DNA of 49,309 bases from JBEKSX01 sp049516635 (GTDB taxonomy: Bacteria; Bacteroidota; Ignavibacteria; Tepidaquicellales; OLB5): the NCBI GenBank assembly GCA_049516635.1, contig JBEKSX010000036.1, forward strand, positions 1 to 49,309, given 5' to 3'. This document shows, piece by piece, positions 9,401-16,840 of the stretch (within the stretch, counting starts at the first letter, position 1; each line of letters begins with the position of its first letter). The notes under the pieces were generated by a model. The model did no database searches. It was not told where the DNA came from and worked only from the letters and a program-made list of their open reading frames with translations. The position numbers and the translations under genes are program-made.

Positions 9401-11812
9401 AGATATAACAAAATAGTATGGCTAGATACATACCTGTATGCTGATTTTGATCCGTCCGGCGAACTGGTGGCTATAAACCAGATCTGTATAGATATTACCG
9501 AACAAAAGCGTGCACAGGAAGCTATTAAGGAAAACGAGAACCGGTTCAGAGCTCTTATAGAGAACGGCACCGATATGATAACCCTTCTGGATTATCAGGG
9601 AAATATCGAATACATATCGCCTTCTACTACAAGGATCCTGGGATATCCAAGCGAGGAATTAGTAAAAACGAATGCTTTTGATTTTATTCATCCGGAAGAC
9701 TCAAAACAGATAGCATTCTATCTTGAAAAACTGTTGAAGAATCCCGGATCAACGCTTACAGCCCAGTTCAGAACGAGACATAAGAACGGTAATTACCTGT
9801 GGGTTGAAGGTTCGGGAACAAATCTCATTCATGAGCCAGCAGTGGGATCGATTGTAGTAAACTACCGTGACATCACCGAACGAAAACGGTCGGAAGAGGA
9901 GCTAATAGTACAGAAATCCTATTTCCAGCAATTGTTTGAAAATTCCCCTCAGGGTATAGTAATACTGGATAATACCGATAAGATAGTTGAGGCAAACAAC
10001 GGATTCGAAAAATTATTCCAATATCGTGTTGAAGAAGTAAAAGATAAGAACATCAACACTCTGCTTGTACCTGAAAATCTCTCCGAGCAGGCAGCCCAGA
10101 TGAGTCTCTTTGCTTTAAAAGGCGAGGTCATACATAAGGAAACCGTCAGGAAGAGGAAAGACGGTAGTCTTGTTGATGTAGCTATACTTGCATACCCGAT
10201 CACACTGGGTAATGACCAGATCGGAGTTTACGGCATATACAGCGATATCTCGGAAAGAAAAGAAACAGAGAAAGCATTAAGGAACAGCCAGGAAAGATAC
10301 CGGGCATTTGTACAACAAAGCAGCGAGGGTATATTAAGATTCGAATTTCTTACTCCGGTTCCTATAAGACTTCCCGTTGAAGAACAGGTGAGGCTTATCT
10401 TTAAATACGGGTACCTGGCGGAATGCAACGATACAGTAGCAAAGATGTACGGATACTCGAACGCCGATGAGATAGTAGGCACCAGGCTTAATGAGATTTT
10501 GCTGGAATCCGACCAGAAGAACGTAGAATATATCCGTTCCTTAGTGCAATCAGGCTTCAGGATGAATGATGCGGAATCCCATGAAAAGGATAAGGAAGGC
10601 AATCTGAGATACTTCCTGAATAACCTGGTGGGGATTATAGAGAATGAAGCGCTTGTGCGTATATGGGGAACACAGAGAGACATCACCGAAACAAAAAGAG
10701 CCAACGAAGAATTGAGAAAGATCCAATTCCGTCTGGCTACACTTTTGAGCAACCTTCATGACGTAGTGCTGTATGAAACCGGAGGCGGAGAAGAATTTAT
10801 CTCCGAAAATGTGATAGACCTGCTCGGTTATCCCGCCGGCAAATTCGTTAACAACCGTAATTTCTTTAACAGCATCATACACCCGGGTGACAGCAAGAAG
10901 CTGTCTGAAAAAATAAAAGATTGGAACAAAGCCGGAAAGCCCGGGATACTTAACCTTGAATTCAGATGCAGAAAAGCTGATGGCTCTTACATATGGCTCG
11001 AGGACCATATGGTAAATGTAAAGTCGTTCGACGAGTTTGAAAATATAGCAGGAGTGCTCATTGATATTACGGAGCACAAGGTTTCTGAAGAAAAATTAAA
11101 ACAGCTCGCAGAAAAATTAGCTGTGTCAAACAAAGAGCTTGAGCAGTTTGCTTACGTTGCTTCCCATGACCTGCAGGAACCGCTTCGTATGGTTGCAAGC
11201 TACATACAACTGCTCCAGAGAAAATATAAGGGACAGCTCGGTTCTGAAGCCGATGAATTCATTGGTTTTGCTGTTGACGGCGTTGTAAGGATGAAAGCTC
11301 TTATTAATGACCTGCTTGTTTATTCGAGGGTAAATACTCAAGAGGTTCCTTACGAACCTACCGACTGCAATAATATAATTAAGCAGGTAGAAAATAACCT
11401 CAAAGCCTCAATAGAGGAAACAGGAGCTTCAATCCAATGCGAATCTCTCCCGGTTATAAATGGAAATCCTCTGCAGCTTACACAACTGTTCCAGAACCTT
11501 ATCAGCAATGCTATTAAATTCAAGCGTGATGAACCTCCAATAGTTAAGATCAACGCAAAATTGACCGATAATGACTGGCTGTTTTCAGTTACAGATAACG
11601 GTATCGGAATAGAAAAGGAATTTGCAGAAAGGATCTTTGTTATCTTCCAGAGACTTCACAACTACACCGCTTATCCCGGCACCGGGATCGGTCTTGCAAT
11701 ATGTAAGAAGATAGTTGAAAAACACGGCGGACATATATGGGTAGAATCGGAACCGGGCAAGGGTTCGACGTTTTATTTTACTCTCCCTGTATTAGAATCG
11801 GCCAGCGCATAG
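6497..11812 (+). CDS. Receiver / 11xPAS / histidine kinase multi-sensor protein
   Basis: The 1771-residue cytosolic protein has no membrane segment. Residues 1-125 form a receiver domain with acidic pair E10/D11, phosphoacceptor D55 and the late K of YILKPFE. Eleven consecutive PAS units of about 120-135 residues follow (about 130-1530). Ten end in a recognisable D-I-T/S-E-R-K-type PAC tail, linked to the next by short coiled helices (SEKKY, ENENRF and similar). HisKA then has FAYVASHDLQEPLR with H1557. The ATPase domain has NLISNAIKF, DNGIGI and GTGIGLAI. An N-terminal receiver on a kinase means it can be phosphorylated as well as phosphorylate. The probable output partner is the single-domain regulator 55 bases downstream. 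PAS ligands are not predictable from sequence. Confidence 0.95.
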   Translation: MAPPKILVVEDEGIIAQDIKNCLENLGYTVPEVVFTGTEAILKADELRPDLVLMDIVLKGEIDGIETAAEIRNRYNIPIVYLTAYEDDKTLKRAKLTEPLGYILKPFEERYLRSSIEMALYKHQMEKKLKENERWLGTILRSVGDAVVVTDENGYIKFMNPVAESLSGWNFKDAFGKKLDEIFKIVNEGTKTNVENPVLKVLQDNSVIGRNNHVALISKEGVEISIDHSAAPIRDDKGKVTGVVLILNDITDRRTAENALKESENKYRNLFDYATDSIFVQSIKGDILSVNNEACKLLDYTREELYRMNLSDIMIEDDSINFVKLTSILREIGSHRFETCYRKKDGTPVDVEVSIRLIRLLDENVVQAFVRDITERKKTQKEISMLAHAVKSISECVSITDMQNKLMFVNDAFIQTYGFTMEELMGKSLNIIRSQKNPMNLLQDIEQATIRGGWQGELIHRTRDGKEFPIFLSTSVVKDESGIPIALIGVATDITERKQLENALRDSEKDYRGLFENAHDAIIIFRPEDEIILDINQSACDTYGYTRAEFIGMTLDNLTKDSAEKKKYFEGLSSTPSHIRYESVHRKKDGTEMFLEINSTLVDYKGQRAIVSINRDITERKRANEALVASEKRFQDLYDSAPDMYFSVSRGGLIRLVNQTGAEYLGYSKEELFGQKNILDLVHPKDLPKMRSRLEEFFVRGDEKSEYEFRMVKKDGSSIWMRERTRVISDEKGTPAELFIICRDVTEQKHAEEMLREREELYRAMFEKNRAIKLLVDPDSGAIVDASNSACEFYGFDIDTLKRKNFFDISTAPESEMMYELQRAKKEENSFFVFKHKIATGEERYVEINTGPIDVKGKILLFCIVHDITERKRAEIALVESEKKYKNLSENAPLAITRILSKDRCYDFVNEEFVRQSGYTMEEYNKLPDEKLIEMVFPEDRERVFSFYREWTKSGNKGTKHIDYRIINRYNKIVWLDTYLYADFDPSGELVAINQICIDITEQKRAQEAIKENENRFRALIENGTDMITLLDYQGNIEYISPSTTRILGYPSEELVKTNAFDFIHPEDSKQIAFYLEKLLKNPGSTLTAQFRTRHKNGNYLWVEGSGTNLIHEPAVGSIVVNYRDITERKRSEEELIVQKSYFQQLFENSPQGIVILDNTDKIVEANNGFEKLFQYRVEEVKDKNINTLLVPENLSEQAAQMSLFALKGEVIHKETVRKRKDGSLVDVAILAYPITLGNDQIGVYGIYSDISERKETEKALRNSQERYRAFVQQSSEGILRFEFLTPVPIRLPVEEQVRLIFKYGYLAECNDTVAKMYGYSNADEIVGTRLNEILLESDQKNVEYIRSLVQSGFRMNDAESHEKDKEGNLRYFLNNLVGIIENEALVRIWGTQRDITETKRANEELRKIQFRLATLLSNLHDVVLYETGGGEEFISENVIDLLGYPAGKFVNNRNFFNSIIHPGDSKKLSEKIKDWNKAGKPGILNLEFRCRKADGSYIWLEDHMVNVKSFDEFENIAGVLIDITEHKVSEEKLKQLAEKLAVSNKELEQFAYVASHDLQEPLRMVASYIQLLQRKYKGQLGSEADEFIGFAVDGVVRMKALINDLLVYSRVNTQEVPYEPTDCNNIIKQVENNLKASIEETGASIQCESLPVINGNPLQLTQLFQNLISNAIKFKRDEPPIVKINAKLTDNDWLFSVTDNGIGIEKEFAERIFVIFQRLHNYTAYPGTGIGLAICKKIVEKHGGHIWVESEPGKGSTFYFTLPVLESASA

Positions 11813-11867
11813 CAGATATAACCCCATAGAAATACAGAATTTATTAAATTTATTACTATTGTAACAA

Positions 11868-12311
11868 ATGCACTACCAGACAAAGAATATTGAGATACTG
11901 TTAATTGAAGATAATCCCGGTGATGTACGATTGATCAAGGAGGCGTTCAAAGAGAGTAAAATCCTGAACAACTTCAGTGTTGCATTCGACGGAGAGCAGG
12001 CTTTAGATTTTCTATATAAAAAAGGCGGTTTTTCCAATTGCCCAAAACCAGATATTATTTTTCTGGACTTGAACCTTCCAAAAAAGAGCGGTATAGAAGT
12101 ACTTTCGGAAATAAAATCTCACCCTGAGCTTTTCAGCATTCCGGTGGTTATTCTGACTGTTTCTTCAGCCGCAGAAAACATATTGAAATCTTATAATTTA
12201 AATGCTAACTGCTATGTGACAAAACCGATTGACCTCGATCAGTTTATTGATGTAGTTAAAACCATTGAGGGGTTTTGGTTCAATGCAGTTAAACTTCCTT
12301 CGTTAAATTAA
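11868..12311 (+). CDS. Single-domain response regulator (Rcp1/CheY-like)
   Basis: The 147-residue protein is a lone receiver domain with no DNA-binding output. The IEDNPGDVRLIKEAF opening and the phosphoacceptor D67 in FLDLNLPKKSG are typical of Rcp1-like regulators that pair with phytochrome-type HisKA kinases carrying the ASHDLQEPLR phosphorylation site, as the upstream gene does. The TVSSAAENI and CYVTKPID segments supply the conserved T/S and K. It lies 55 bases after the kinase on the same strand, so the two probably form a transcription unit and a phosphotransfer pair. Its own target is unknown: it may return phosphate to a relay or bind a protein directly. Confidence 0.93.
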   Translation: MHYQTKNIEILLIEDNPGDVRLIKEAFKESKILNNFSVAFDGEQALDFLYKKGGFSNCPKPDIIFLDLNLPKKSGIEVLSEIKSHPELFSIPVVILTVSSAAENILKSYNLNANCYVTKPIDLDQFIDVVKTIEGFWFNAVKLPSLN

Positions 12312-12344
12312 AGTTCTATTTTTTCTCGTTAAGTCCGGATACAA

Positions 12345-12369
12345 AAAAGTCACCGCTGCGGTGACTTTT
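12345..12369. terminator. Bidirectional intrinsic terminator
   Basis: AAAAGTCACCGC and GCGGTGACTTTT are perfect inverted arms around a single T; the physical loop would be GCTGC. It sits between the convergent response regulator and TlpA-like gene and can end both transcripts. Confidence 0.85.
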
Positions 12370-12405
12370 CTGCATACATCATATTAGATTTCTCTCGATG
12401 AATTC

Positions 12406-12900
12406 CTAATCGTTGGGCAGGTCTTTTTTAACCTCGTTTAAAAACTCATTATATGTCTTACCGCCTATTAATGAAGCTGTTATAACACCTGTATTATCAA
12501 AAATGTAAGTTGCAGGTATAGCCCCATCCCAGTTCCTGTCAATACTGTTTATCATATCCTCCTGCTTTTTGAATCCATTAATATATGTTGTGAAATCGAC
12601 CCCGTTATCTTTAAGAAATGGTATGACCTTCGTTTTCAGGTCTCCGGGCTGGTCAAGTGAAATAAACACCAATACAAAATTTTTATCCCGGTAGTCTTTG
12701 TACAATTTAATAAGATCAGGAAATTCTTCAACACAGGGTTCACACCAGGTGGCCCATAGATTTATCATTAAGGTTTTCCCTGAATTTGCTTTGATCAGGG
12801 AATCTATCTGGACAGTTGTGCTAAGTTGCTTAACTTCCTGGGCATTTATCGTGAGAGAAATAACTAACACCAACAGACACGTAATAAAAAATGCTTTCAT
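12406..12900 (-). CDS. Exported TlpA/ResA-like thiol-disulfide oxidoreductase
   Basis: The 164-residue protein has an N-terminal signal peptide (MKAFFITCLLVLVISLTINA, then Q), so the redox domain should act outside the inner membrane. The thioredoxin active site is WATWCEPCVEEFPDL (CxxC). The conserved cis-proline region is GAIPATYIFDNTG. Proteins of this type keep c-type cytochrome apoproteins or other envelope proteins reduced. It lies 19 bases downstream of another redoxin gene, consistent with a two-gene envelope redox operon. No cytochrome-maturation gene is next to it, so the client is not known. Confidence 0.9.
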   Translation of the reverse strand: MKAFFITCLLVLVISLTINAQEVKQLSTTVQIDSLIKANSGKTLMINLWATWCEPCVEEFPDLIKLYKDYRDKNFVLVFISLDQPGDLKTKVIPFLKDNGVDFTTYINGFKKQEDMINSIDRNWDGAIPATYIFDNTGVITASLIGGKTYNEFLNEVKKDLPND

Positions 12901-12919
12901 TTCGAGATTTTCTTTGAAT

Positions 12920-13522
12920 TTATTTTGAATCGTTCACTCTCTTGATGCTGCATCCGAATGATTTTGTTGATTTGACCGAAATATCCTTCTCTGCAGTTAG
13001 TTCACCAAGAGCATTTCGTAAATCATTAGAGGTTACCTGTTCTGCATCACGGTTATCATCTATCCTTCCGTGGTAGAGTACGACTCTGTTAGGATCGAGA
13101 ACAAAAACCTCCGGTGTACGTGTTGCACCGAAAAGATCTGCTACCTTGTTGTTCAGGTCTTTTAATACGGGGAATTGGTATCCTGTCTTCATTGCATGTT
13201 CCCGAACTTCCTGCAGGCTTTCGGTGCTGTTTGAATTGATCCCGATAAAAGTGATCCCTTCCTTGGTAAATTCCTGATAGAGATTTGCCAGGCGGTCTGT
13301 ATAAGGCTGAACATTGGGGCATCTTGTAGAGAGAAACATTACTACAACTGCTTTCGAGTTTTTTAAATCACTTAATGTGTATGGGGTTCCGTCATAATTA
13401 TTCAAAGTAAAATCTTCTACCTGATCGCCCGGGTTTTTGGGGCTCGGATTATCAAAAGCGTATATACCTATAACTGTGAAAAGTATAGATGTGAAGATGA
13501 TGATGAGAGATTTGCGATACAT
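12920..13522 (-). CDS. Exported redoxin (peroxiredoxin-like family)
   Basis: The 200-residue protein starts with a hydrophobic segment (SLIIIFTSILFTVIGIYAF) that is either a signal peptide or a membrane anchor. The redoxin fold follows, with GDQVEDFTLNNYDG, then FLSTRCPNVQPY at about 84-95. Only one cysteine occurs at the active site, in T-R-C-P rather than CxxC, as in AhpC/TSA-like redoxins. A second cysteine lies in the C-terminal GCSIKR motif, a tail conserved in related redoxins and able to act as resolving partner. It is the first gene of the pair with the TlpA-like protein; the reductant would plausibly be that partner. Confidence 0.85.
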   Translation of the reverse strand: MYRKSLIIIFTSILFTVIGIYAFDNPSPKNPGDQVEDFTLNNYDGTPYTLSDLKNSKAVVVMFLSTRCPNVQPYTDRLANLYQEFTKEGITFIGINSNSTESLQEVREHAMKTGYQFPVLKDLNNKVADLFGATRTPEVFVLDPNRVVLYHGRIDDNRDAEQVTSNDLRNALGELTAEKDISVKSTKSFGCSIKRVNDSK

Positions 13523-13781
13523 GATTAATATCCTTTCCGGAATTTAGTTTAATATAACCTATTTAAAAAAAAAGCCGCTTTTAAAGTTTCAAAAGTGTGG
13601 CGATTAGATGAAATATGGTGTAAATAATTGTAAATATAGGAAAAACAGCTCCAAAACCCAATAAATTGAAGAGAAATTATTGTTAAATATGAATTTAAAT
13701 TTCACGCTAATACGGTAGTGACAAAGCAATATTAGTTAGTTATCTTAGTTAATCAATAACCCTATAAAGAGAGAGTAATTA

Positions 13782-15095
13782 ATGAAAAAAATATTTTTCA
13801 TTCTAAATTCCATCGTTGTCATGTTTTTGTTCATCAACAGTATTCATGCACAGCAATGGACACTTGCAGGTTTCGTCCCGAAACCGGGACTGCAGCCGAG
13901 TATAGTCGTTGTCAACGGTAATAATGTCTGGATAGCCGGGGGTCCTATAGATACGCCCAAAGTATATGAGACCTCGAACGGAGGTCTTAACTGGAATGAC
14001 CTGCCCACTAACGGTATAACGAAGGAGTTAAATTGCGTATGGGCAATTAATCCTTCCACGGCATTTACCGGAGATGGTTCTTTGAATGGATATGCCAATC
14101 TGTATAAAACAACAAATTACGGCATCAACTGGACTGTTGTGATGCAAACAGGAAATAACCAGGGCTATTTCAACGGGATAGTATTTGCACGTAATGATTT
14201 CGCAATAGGTTTCGGCATGGCATTAGCCGAGCGTATTTATAAGACCACTGATAACGGAAATACCTGGGTAATGCTGATGTCAGGGGTAGGCGGAGTATCC
14301 AATGCACATAATTCTTTGATGATGGTCGATAATGATTTTTACGGCTTTGGAATGAACAACGGTGCAGCAAGAATACGACTCACAACAGATAACGCTGCAA
14401 GCTGGAGCAATCTTGTGATAGGTGTGACTGGTAACTACACAAGTGCAATTGCTTTCAAAAATGATAAACTCCTGGGTGTTGCTGCTACTTCTACTTCTAT
14501 GCCATACATTGCCAGAACAACAGACGGAGGGTTAACCTGGAATTCAATTAATATAGGTACGGGCGTCACTGGTAAGGTTGTCATGAAGTGGATCACAAAT
14601 ATGAGCGTTGTATACATTCTCGGCGCAAACGGCGGTATTAAAAGGAGCATAGACAATGGTTTGACATGGCAGGCGATGACAACAGCAAATGTTACTAATT
14701 TATATCATTTCGATTTCATAAAAATCGCAAATGTTATATATGGCTATGCGGTCTCGACCGATGGATATGTAATAAAACTTGCTGACAGCGTTCTGATAAC
14801 CGGTAGTAAAAATCCGCCTGCGAATGTACCCGCAGAATATGAACTAGAACAAAACTATCCGAATCCATTCAATCCTTCAACAACCATTGAATTCAAAATT
14901 CCTCGCGAAGGTTTTGTTACATTAAAAGTTTACGATATACTTGGTCACGAAAGAGCGGTACTTATAAATGAAAAACTTCATCCCGGTAATTTTAACGTCA
15001 GGTGGGATGCAGATAATTTCCCGAGCGGAGTTTATTATTATAAACTGCAGGCCGGTGATTTCACTTCGACCAGGAAGATGATCCTGCTCAAATAA
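13782..15095 (+). CDS. Secreted Asp-box (BNR/Ycf48-like) protein with type IX secretion C-terminal domain
   Basis: This 437-residue protein has a signal peptide (about residues 1-23, ending IHAQQ). At least six Asp-box hairpins recur about every 45-50 residues, with the pattern T-x-D/N-x-G-x-x-W (for example TSNGGLNWND, TTDNGNTWVM, TTDGGLTWNS, SIDNGLTWQA), giving a beta-propeller. The last 85 residues are a type A T9SS sorting domain with NYPNPFNPSTTIEFKIP, YYYKLQAG and a basic end RKMILLK. It should be exported by Sec, carried over the outer membrane by T9SS, and released or anchored. Ligand or enzyme activity is unknown; no sialidase catalytic residues were identified. Confidence 0.9.
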   Translation: MKKIFFILNSIVVMFLFINSIHAQQWTLAGFVPKPGLQPSIVVVNGNNVWIAGGPIDTPKVYETSNGGLNWNDLPTNGITKELNCVWAINPSTAFTGDGSLNGYANLYKTTNYGINWTVVMQTGNNQGYFNGIVFARNDFAIGFGMALAERIYKTTDNGNTWVMLMSGVGGVSNAHNSLMMVDNDFYGFGMNNGAARIRLTTDNAASWSNLVIGVTGNYTSAIAFKNDKLLGVAATSTSMPYIARTTDGGLTWNSINIGTGVTGKVVMKWITNMSVVYILGANGGIKRSIDNGLTWQAMTTANVTNLYHFDFIKIANVIYGYAVSTDGYVIKLADSVLITGSKNPPANVPAEYELEQNYPNPFNPSTTIEFKIPREGFVTLKVYDILGHERAVLINEKLHPGNFNVRWDADNFPSGVYYYKLQAGDFTSTRKMILLK

Positions 15096-15146
15096 GAATT
15101 TACGTGCTTCCATCGAGCACCTGATATAATCGACACATTTGGGTTA

Positions 15147-15177
15147 CCCGTCAGTTTTTCAACTGACGGGTTTTTTT
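15147..15177 (+). terminator. Intrinsic terminator of the T9SS cargo gene
   Basis: CCCGTCAGTT pairs with AACTGACGGG around a TTTC loop and is followed by seven T residues. Confidence 0.9.
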
Positions 15178-15258
15178 ATTTCTTGATTAATCGAAAATTT
15201 CTCGTGAAGTTATTGTCCTTGAGTTTTATTCAAAAAGTCTTAATCTCCCGCTTAACAT

Positions 15259-15283
15259 GCCGGCAGTATTATTCCGGCTTTTT
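15259..15283 (+). terminator. Second hairpin with T-run
   Basis: GCCGG pairs with CCGGC over a 10-base loop, followed by five T residues. It is weaker than the terminator 80 bases upstream. It may be a back-up terminator or lie in the 5' region of the next gene. Confidence 0.45.
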
Positions 15284-15359
15284 GCAGAGTTAGTAAGAAA
15301 GGATAATATTAAATTAAATTCTTTATAGTATCTGTTAAAGTTAAAAAAGTCAGTATCTC

Positions 15360-16031
15360 TTGCCCAGAAGCAATTTAAAAGTCGAAGAAATTCTTAATAA
15401 GCTAAGTTCTCTAAAAAATGAAAAGAACAGGAAAGGAATGGCCCGCTTTGGGATTAATATTGAAAAGGCTTTCGGGATCTCCATGCCTTTGTTAAGGGAC
15501 CTGGCAAAGCAGACCGGAAAAGATCATAATCTTGCTCTTGAGCTATGGAGATCAGGTTATCACGAGGCAAGGATACTTGCTGCATTGATTGATGAGCCAG
15601 ATTCTGTTACCGAAAAACAGATGGATAAGTGGGTGAAGGATTTCGACTCGTGGGACCTGTGCGATCAGTGCTGCGGAAAACTGTTCGATAAAACCCCATT
15701 CGCATATTTAAAAGCTTTCGAGTGGAGCAGACGGAAAGAGGAATATGTGAAAAGAGCGGGATTTGTGATGATGGCATCACTTGCAGTACACGATAAGATT
15801 GCAGATGACAGCAGATTTATAAAGTTTCTTATTATTATTAAGGGTTCAGATGATGAAAGAAATTTTGTCCGCAAAGCTGTTAACTGGGCGCTCAGACAGA
15901 TAGGTAAAAGGAATAAATATTTAAATAAAGAAGCAGTTAAGACAGCACACGAGATATCTAAAAAAGGCTCAAAATCGGCAAAATGGATCGCTGCCGATGC
16001 TTTGAAAGAATTAATAAGTACACCTGTTTAA
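15360..16031 (+). CDS. DNA alkylation repeat protein (AlkD-like)
   Basis: This 223-residue all-helical protein has the AlkD/ALR HEAT-like pattern. It opens with KNRKGMARFGI and GISMPLLRDLAKQ. Next come LALELWRSGYHEARILAALI and WVKDFDSWDLCDQCCGKLF, the second containing the D-x-W-D-x-C-D region that lines the DNA-facing groove. C-terminal RNFVRKAVNWALRQIGKRN completes it. AlkD enzymes remove N3- and N7-alkylated purines without base flipping. The TTG start at 15360 is chosen because the first ATG (residue 27) would cut off the first helix. It appears monocistronic. Confidence 0.88.
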   Translation: MPRSNLKVEEILNKLSSLKNEKNRKGMARFGINIEKAFGISMPLLRDLAKQTGKDHNLALELWRSGYHEARILAALIDEPDSVTEKQMDKWVKDFDSWDLCDQCCGKLFDKTPFAYLKAFEWSRRKEEYVKRAGFVMMASLAVHDKIADDSRFIKFLIIIKGSDDERNFVRKAVNWALRQIGKRNKYLNKEAVKTAHEISKKGSKSAKWIAADALKELISTPV

Positions 16032-16152
16032 ACCAGACTCAAGAACGCCCCAAAATGAGCATTTTTTAGTCTGTATTAACATCCCGAAAATTACTAAATT
16101 TGTAGTTCTTTGCTGAAAGATTTAGAATTGTTCAAATAAAAAGAGAAAGAAC

Positions 16153-16773
16153 ATGTACATATCCGTAGCCTTCATAATAATATTGATGTTTCTGATCGTT
16201 TGGCTGACCTGGTTTATTTATCAGAAATTCATCGATAAACAGTTATCAAAAAACTATGGACTTCTTTCGGAAAGATATGGACTCGCCGTTGTAGATTCAA
16301 AGAAAATTGGTTTAATTCATTATCCTGTAACTGAAGGCAATGTAAAAAATTACCCGGTACAGCTCGGAACGATGGTAAATGGTTCTGGTAAGAACGGGAA
16401 AGTATTTTCTTTTGTTAAGATTACATGCACTAATACCCCCGGTCTGGCTATTCAAATAATAAAAAAGACCCCGGCTAATAAGTTCAATTACAGCGGTAAC
16501 TTACAATATACCGGTGATTCCGAATTTGACGAGAACTATATCATTAATTTCTCAAATGCAGAACGTATCGTCGATCTTTTGAATTTCAGTGTAAAGTATA
16601 AACTCCTTCAGATCGCGAATGTCGATTTCAAGGGTAAGCTCACACTGGATGGAAACCTGCTATCATACATCGAACCCGGTCTTATCATAGATAAAAGGGA
16701 CCTGCTAAGGATAGAATTAATTTTACATCTATTGTGTGAAATTGCAGATGGATTGAAAAGTGATGGCGAATAA
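16153..16773 (+). CDS. Hypothetical protein with one N-terminal membrane helix
   Basis: I do not recognise this 206-residue protein. Residues 2-26 form a single membrane anchor (MYISVAFIIILMFLIVWLTW). The remaining 180 residues are mixed and soluble, facing either the cytosol or the periplasm. There are short beta-rich stretches (YPVQLGTMVNG, LTLDGNLLSYIEPG) and no catalytic motif or conserved cysteine cluster. A purine-rich AGAGAAAGA lies just before the ATG. A TAAATTTG at 16095-16102 resembles the Bacteroidota -7 element. The next gene is icd, 67 bases downstream, so cotranscription is possible without implying shared function. Confidence 0.7.
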   Translation: MYISVAFIIILMFLIVWLTWFIYQKFIDKQLSKNYGLLSERYGLAVVDSKKIGLIHYPVTEGNVKNYPVQLGTMVNGSGKNGKVFSFVKITCTNTPGLAIQIIKKTPANKFNYSGNLQYTGDSEFDENYIINFSNAERIVDLLNFSVKYKLLQIANVDFKGKLTLDGNLLSYIEPGLIIDKRDLLRIELILHLLCEIADGLKSDGE

Positions 16774-16840
16774 TAATTTTTAATTATATACTTGCAGATA
16801 GAATAAATTTAAAATATAAATAATAAAAAAAGATCAATTA

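Noticed and set aside
10550..11077. Minus-strand frame of 175 residues inside the PAS/kinase gene
   Set aside because: Shadow of the certain PAS11 coding region on the plus strand; no start or motif supports it.
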